From Armatimonadota bacterium (GTDB lineage: Bacteria > Sysuimicrobiota > Sysuimicrobiia > Sysuimicrobiales > Humicultoraceae): DNA of 64,000 nucleotides. Below are positions 60,368-64,000 of this stretch, piece after piece. The translations under genes were made by a program, and so were the position numbers. The stretch lies in the NCBI GenBank assembly GCA_031459855.1, contig JAVKHP010000001.1:2563906-2627905 (forward strand), in the 5' to 3' direction. Below the pieces are notes generated by a model. The model was not told where the DNA came from. It was given only the letters and a program-made list of their open reading frames with translations, and made no database searches. Positions within the stretch are counted from its first letter, which is position 1; each line of letters begins with the position of its first letter.

Positions 60368-61636
60368 GTGTTCCGTGGCAGCGACGAGCGTGACCGCATG
60401 AAGTGTTCCTTCTGCGGCAAGCCCCAGGCGCAGGTGCGCAAGCTCGTCGCCGGGCCGGGCGTGTACATCTGCGACGAGTGCATCGAGCTGTGTAGCGAGA
60501 TCGTCGAAGAAGAGCTGGCGGCGGAGGAACCGCGGCCGGGGCTCCGGCCCACGCCCAAGCCGCGGGAGATCTACGAGGCCCTGTGCGAGTACGTGGTGGG
60601 TCAGGACCGGGCCAAGAAGGCCCTGGCGGTCGCCGTCTACAACCACTACAAGCGCATCGGCACCCGTCGGCCCTCCGACGTCGAGCTCCAGAAGTCCAAC
60701 ATCCTGCTGATCGGGCCCACCGGGTGCGGCAAGACCCTGCTGGCGCAGACCCTGGCCCGCATCCTCGACGTGCCGTTCGCCATCGCCGACGCCACCTCGT
60801 TGACCGAGGCGGGGTACGTGGGGGAGGACGTCGAGAACATCCTGCTGCGGCTCATCCAGGCCGCGGACTACGAGATCAAGAAGGCCGAGCGGGGCATCGT
60901 CTACATCGACGAGGTGGACAAGATTGCCCGCAAGAGCGAGAACCCGTCCATCACCCGCGACGTGTCGGGCGAGGGCGTCCAGCAGGCGCTGTTGAAGATC
61001 CTGGAAGGCACGGTGGCCAACGTGCCGCCCCAGGGTGGCCGGAAGCACCCGCACCAGGAGTTCATCCAGATCGACACCACCAACATCCTCTTCATCTGCG
61101 GCGGGGCCTTCGAAGGGCTCGAGCGCATCATCGAGGCCCGCGTGCGCCAGACGAGCATGGGCTTTGGGGCACCGGTGGCCTCCCGCACCAAGCGCGACGT
61201 GGCGGCACTGCTGGCGCAGATCATGCCCCAGGACCTGCTGCGCTTCGGGTTGATCCCGGAGTTCATCGGGCGGTTGCCCATCGTCGTGCCGCTGGAACCG
61301 CTCGACGAGGACGACCTGGTGCGGGTGCTGGTGGAGCCCAAGAACTCCCTGGTGCGGCAGTACCAGAAGATCCTCGAGATGGACAACGTGGAGCTCGCGT
61401 TCACCGACGAAGCGCTGCGCGCCATCGCCCGGGAGGCCATGGCGCGGAACACGGGGGCGCGCGGCCTGCGGACCATCATCGAGGAGATCATGCTCGACAT
61501 CATGTACGAGGTCCCCTCCCGCGCGGACATCCGGCGCTGTATCGTGACCGAGGACGCCGTCCTGCGCCGGGCGGGGCCGCTGCTGCTCACCGCCAGCGAC
61601 CTGAAGAAGCACAGCCGCGAGCGGTCGGCGTCGTAG
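60368..61636 (+). CDS. clpX: ATP-dependent Clp protease ATP-binding subunit ClpX
   Basis: Hexameric AAA+ unfoldase, 422 aa. N-terminal zinc-binding domain CSFCGK...CDECIELC, Walker A GPTGCGKT, Walker [12 protein letters not shown], the pore-loop GYVGED and the sensor/ClpP-docking regions are intact. The GTG at 60368 gives the normal short N-terminus before CSFCGK. It begins 7 bases after clpP. Confidence 0.95.
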   Translation: MFRGSDERDRMKCSFCGKPQAQVRKLVAGPGVYICDECIELCSEIVEEELAAEEPRPGLRPTPKPREIYEALCEYVVGQDRAKKALAVAVYNHYKRIGTRRPSDVELQKSNILLIGPTGCGKTLLAQTLARILDVPFAIADATSLTEAGYVGEDVENILLRLIQAADYEIKKAERGIVYIDEVDKIARKSENPSITRDVSGEGVQQALLKILEGTVANVPPQGGRKHPHQEFIQIDTTNILFICGGAFEGLERIIEARVRQTSMGFGAPVASRTKRDVAALLAQIMPQDLLRFGLIPEFIGRLPIVVPLEPLDEDDLVRVLVEPKNSLVRQYQKILEMDNVELAFTDEALRAIAREAMARNTGARGLRTIIEEIMLDIMYEVPSRADIRRCIVTEDAVLRRAGPLLLTASDLKKHSRERSAS

Positions 61637-62018
61637 GCGCGGGGCCGGGGCCCGACGGATTCCGGACTCGAGGTGCGGGGCCCAGGCCGAGCGGTTCCCG
61701 GGTCCGAGCGGGTTCCCTGCGCGCGGACCCCGGCTGTGTGGACACAGCTGCTGCCCTGTCGGCTCTCTGGGACGCAGTCCGACACGTTGCACAGTGCCAA
61801 GATTATCCTGTAATATTTATATTTGATAAATCCGCGCCACTGCGATGGCGCGGTGGTCGGGAACACGCGCGATCCGGGAATCGTTGCTATAGTACGAGGA
61901 CCGGCGGGGCATGCCCGACCGGTCCACATCGTCGCTGGCTGGAGCCCGAACGCCGGAGGGCTCAGGGCCAGCGGACGAGATCGTGACCGGCCCGTACGAG
62001 GGCCAGAGGAGGACATCG
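61637..62018. other. clpX-lon intergenic region with AT-rich patch and hairpins
   Basis: No gene. GCTGTG/CACAGC (61733-61748) and CCGCGCCA/TGGCGCGG (61832-61853) are perfect hairpins. Between them 61800-61831 is strikingly AT-rich (TAATATTTATATTTGATAAA). TATAGT at 61888-61893 is a candidate -10 box for lon, without a clear -35. No CIRCE element is seen. A heat-responsive lon promoter is plausible. Confidence 0.45.
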
Positions 62019-64000
62019 GTGGCAGGCACCAACGTGCCCACCCAGATCCCCGAGCGGCTGCCGCTTTTGCCGCTGAAAGGGACGGTCGTATTCCCCACGC
62101 AGGTCCAGGGGCTGGGCGTGGGGCGACCCAAGTCCCTGCGGGCGCTGGAGGCAGCGCTCGAGCGCGACCGGCTCATCGTCCTGGCAGCGCAGCGGGACGA
62201 CGACATCAACGACCCGCGGCCCAAGGACATCTACACCGTCGGCACGGTCTGCCGGGTATTGCAGGTCGGTAAGCAGCCCGACGGCGTGCTCCAGGTCATC
62301 GTCGAGGGCCTGCGGCGGGTGAGCATCACCGAGTTCCCGCAGGAGGAGCCGTACTTCGAAGTGGCCGTCGTCCTGCAGGCGGACACCGTGGAGAAGACGC
62401 CGGAGGTCGAGGCGCTCATGCGCGCGGTGCTCTCGCAGTTCGAGCGGTTCGCCCGGCTCGCGCGCACGGTGCCGCCCGACCAGCTGGTGGCCGCCAGCCA
62501 GGCGGAGGATCCGGGGCGCCTGGCGGACCTGGTGGCCCAGCACCTCACGCTCAAACTGGAGGAGCGGCAGGGTCTGCTGGAGGCCGATCCCAAGACGCGC
62601 CTGGACCAGCTCAACACCGTGCTGACGCGCGAGCTGGCGGTGATGGAGCTGGAGCGGAAGATCCACAACCGCGTCCGCAAGCAGATGGAGAAGTCCCAGC
62701 GCGAGTACTTCCTCAAGGAGCAGATGAAGGCCATCCAGCAGGAGCTGGGCGAGAGCGACGAGCGGCAGGCTGAGGTCAACGAGTACCGGAAGAAGATCGA
62801 GGCCGCCAACTTGCCCGAGCACGTCAAGCAGAAGGCGCTGGAGGAGCTCGGGCGGCTGGAGAAGATGCCGCCCATGGTGGCCGAGGCGGTCGTGGTGCGC
62901 ACCTACCTCGACTGGATCCTGGCGATCCCGTGGACCACCCGCACCGAGGACCGGCTGGACATCGACGAGGCGCGCCGGATCCTCGACGAGGACCACTACG
63001 GGCTCGAGAAGGCCAAAGAGCGCGTCATCGAGTACCTGGCGGTCCGCAAGCTGTCGCCCGAGTCGCGCGGCCCGATCCTGTGCTTCGTGGGCCCCCCGGG
63101 CGTGGGCAAGACCTCCATGGGGCGATCCATCGCCCGCGCGCTGGGCCGCAAGTTCGTCCGGGTGTCGCTGGGCGGCGTGCGGGACGAGGCGGAGATTCGC
63201 GGGCACCGGCGCACCTACGTGGGGGCGCTGCCCGGGCGGATCGTCCAGGGCCTGAAGCAGGCCGGCAGCCGCAACCCCGTGTTCATGCTGGACGAGATCG
63301 ACAAGCTGGGGGTGGACTTCCGCGGCGACCCGTCGGCGGCACTGCTGGAGGCGCTGGACCCCGAGCAGAACCACGCGTTCAGCGACCACTACCTGGAGCT
63401 GGCCCTGGACCTCTCCGAGGTGATGTTCATCACCACGGCCAACATCCTGGAGACGATCCCGCCCGCGCTGCGGGACCGCATGGAGGTCATCCGCTTCCCG
63501 GGCTACATCGAAGAGGAGAAGGTCAAGATCGCCGAGCAGTTCCTGGTGCCCAAGCAGTTGAAGGCCAACGGCCTGACGCCGGAGCAGCTCGCCTTCACCG
63601 ACGACGCGCTGCGGCTCATCGCCCGCGAGTACACGCGGGAAGCGGGCGTCCGGAACCTCGAGCGCGAGATCGGCGCCATCTGCCGCAAAGTGGCCACGGG
63701 TGTCGCCCGCGGTACCGTCACCCGCGCGCGCATCACCCGCGCCAACGTCCACAAGTACCTGGGGCCGCCCAAGTTCCGGTTCGGCACCGCCGAGAAGCAG
63801 GACGAGGTCGGTGTGGCCACCGGCCTGGTCTACACCGAGATGGGCGGCGACGTGGTGTCGGTGGAGGCCACGCTGATGCGCGGGGAGGGGAAGCTGGTCC
63901 TCACCGGGCAGCTGGGCGACGTGATGAAGGAGTCGGCGCAGGCGGCCCTGTCCTACGTGCGCTCGCGCGCGCGCCGGTTCGGCGCCGACGAGGCGTTCTA
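62019..64000 (+). CDS. lon: ATP-dependent protease Lon (3' end beyond window)
   Basis: 660 codons visible. The N-terminal substrate-binding domain starts LPLLPLKGTVVFPTQVQGLGVG. A coiled-coil segment (ERKIHNRVRKQMEKSQREYFLKEQMKAIQ) is followed by the AAA+ domain with Walker A GPPGVGKTS and Walker B VFMLDEIDKLG. The protease domain has begun (GLVYTEMGGDVVSVEATLMRGEG), but the catalytic Ser-Lys pair lies past the window edge. The GTG at 62019 is preceded by AGAGGAGGA. Confidence 0.96.
   Translation, partial: MAGTNVPTQIPERLPLLPLKGTVVFPTQVQGLGVGRPKSLRALEAALERDRLIVLAAQRDDDINDPRPKDIYTVGTVCRVLQVGKQPDGVLQVIVEGLRRVSITEFPQEEPYFEVAVVLQADTVEKTPEVEALMRAVLSQFERFARLARTVPPDQLVAASQAEDPGRLADLVAQHLTLKLEERQGLLEADPKTRLDQLNTVLTRELAVMELERKIHNRVRKQMEKSQREYFLKEQMKAIQQELGESDERQAEVNEYRKKIEAANLPEHVKQKALEELGRLEKMPPMVAEAVVVRTYLDWILAIPWTTRTEDRLDIDEARRILDEDHYGLEKAKERVIEYLAVRKLSPESRGPILCFVGPPGVGKTSMGRSIARALGRKFVRVSLGGVRDEAEIRGHRRTYVGALPGRIVQGLKQAGSRNPVFMLDEIDKLGVDFRGDPSAALLEALDPEQNHAFSDHYLELALDLSEVMFITTANILETIPPALRDRMEVIRFPGYIEEEKVKIAEQFLVPKQLKANGLTPEQLAFTDDALRLIAREYTREAGVRNLEREIGAICRKVATGVARGTVTRARITRANVHKYLGPPKFRFGTAEKQDEVGVATGLVYTEMGGDVVSVEATLMRGEGKLVLTGQLGDVMKESAQAALSYVRSRARRFGADEAF

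Overview
The window is uniformly GC-rich bacterial chromosome with tightly packed genes, many ATGA/GTGA stop-start overlaps and frequent GTG starts. All five solute-binding proteins have signal peptides without a lipobox cysteine, which points to a diderm envelope. The tig-clpP-clpX-lon block and the many ABC uptake systems resemble deep-branching, GC-rich bacteria of the Armatimonadota/CSP1-3/Chloroflexota neighbourhood. That placement is an impression, not a determination.

Layout. 1-4082: Fe3+/thiamine-type ABC importer (binding protein, ATPase, fused permease). 4084-11038: housekeeping genes (HAD phosphatase, glycerophosphodiesterase, glpD on the minus strand, ispH, der, mutM, DUF971), then tRNA-Pro. 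11.3-13.0 kb: a small minus-strand protein, a gene-poor stretch and a LacD-type aldolase. 13.3-22.6 kb: an IclR regulator with tandem repeats in its promoter, followed by a likely catabolic operon (amidohydrolase, metal-ligand-less M24 protein, dipeptide-type ABC importer, cysteine hydrolase, M28 peptidase). 22.7-26.8 kb: copper resistance (csoR with a palindromic operator, copA, CopZ-like protein) and a TlpA thioredoxin; then tRNA-Arg, an orphan E1 alpha/beta pair and another dipeptide/nickel-type importer.

32.9-45.8 kb is the most unusual part. A divergent XRE regulator with a cysteine-rich tail faces a structured leader and a long, translationally coupled [NiFe]-hydrogenase operon. The first gene is a CooC-type P-loop ATPase whose reading frame contains a UGA exactly at the first Cys of the CXC metal-binding motif, followed by a SECIS-like hairpin: a candidate new selenoprotein. 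The small and large subunits of a group 1h-like hydrogenase are separated by five consecutive genes for ~90-100 residue single-TM/helical-tail proteins, a plausible membrane stalk or anchor. Then come a pseudo-protease/winged-helix fusion with a Cys/His tail, the real maturation protease, a NifU-Rieske fusion with an altered Rieske ligand, HypC, a DUF6390-like protein, and a binding protein plus two permeases probably importing nickel.

45.8-55.0 kb: an orphan CoxL-type molybdoenzyme subunit, the NHEJ pair ligD/ku with a MerR-TPR protein coupled to ku, an MFS transporter, and a VWA protein preceded by a coupled leader ORF. 55.2-56.6 kb: an FMN riboswitch plus intrinsic terminator controls a binding protein that is a full-length paralogue of the one at the window start. 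This implicates that family in flavin (or flavin-precursor) uptake. 56.6-64.0 kb: tRNA-Lys, a MEMO-family protein, tRNA-Leu, and tig-clpP-clpX-lon. ClpP carries Asn at the catalytic Asp position, and lon is cut by the window end.
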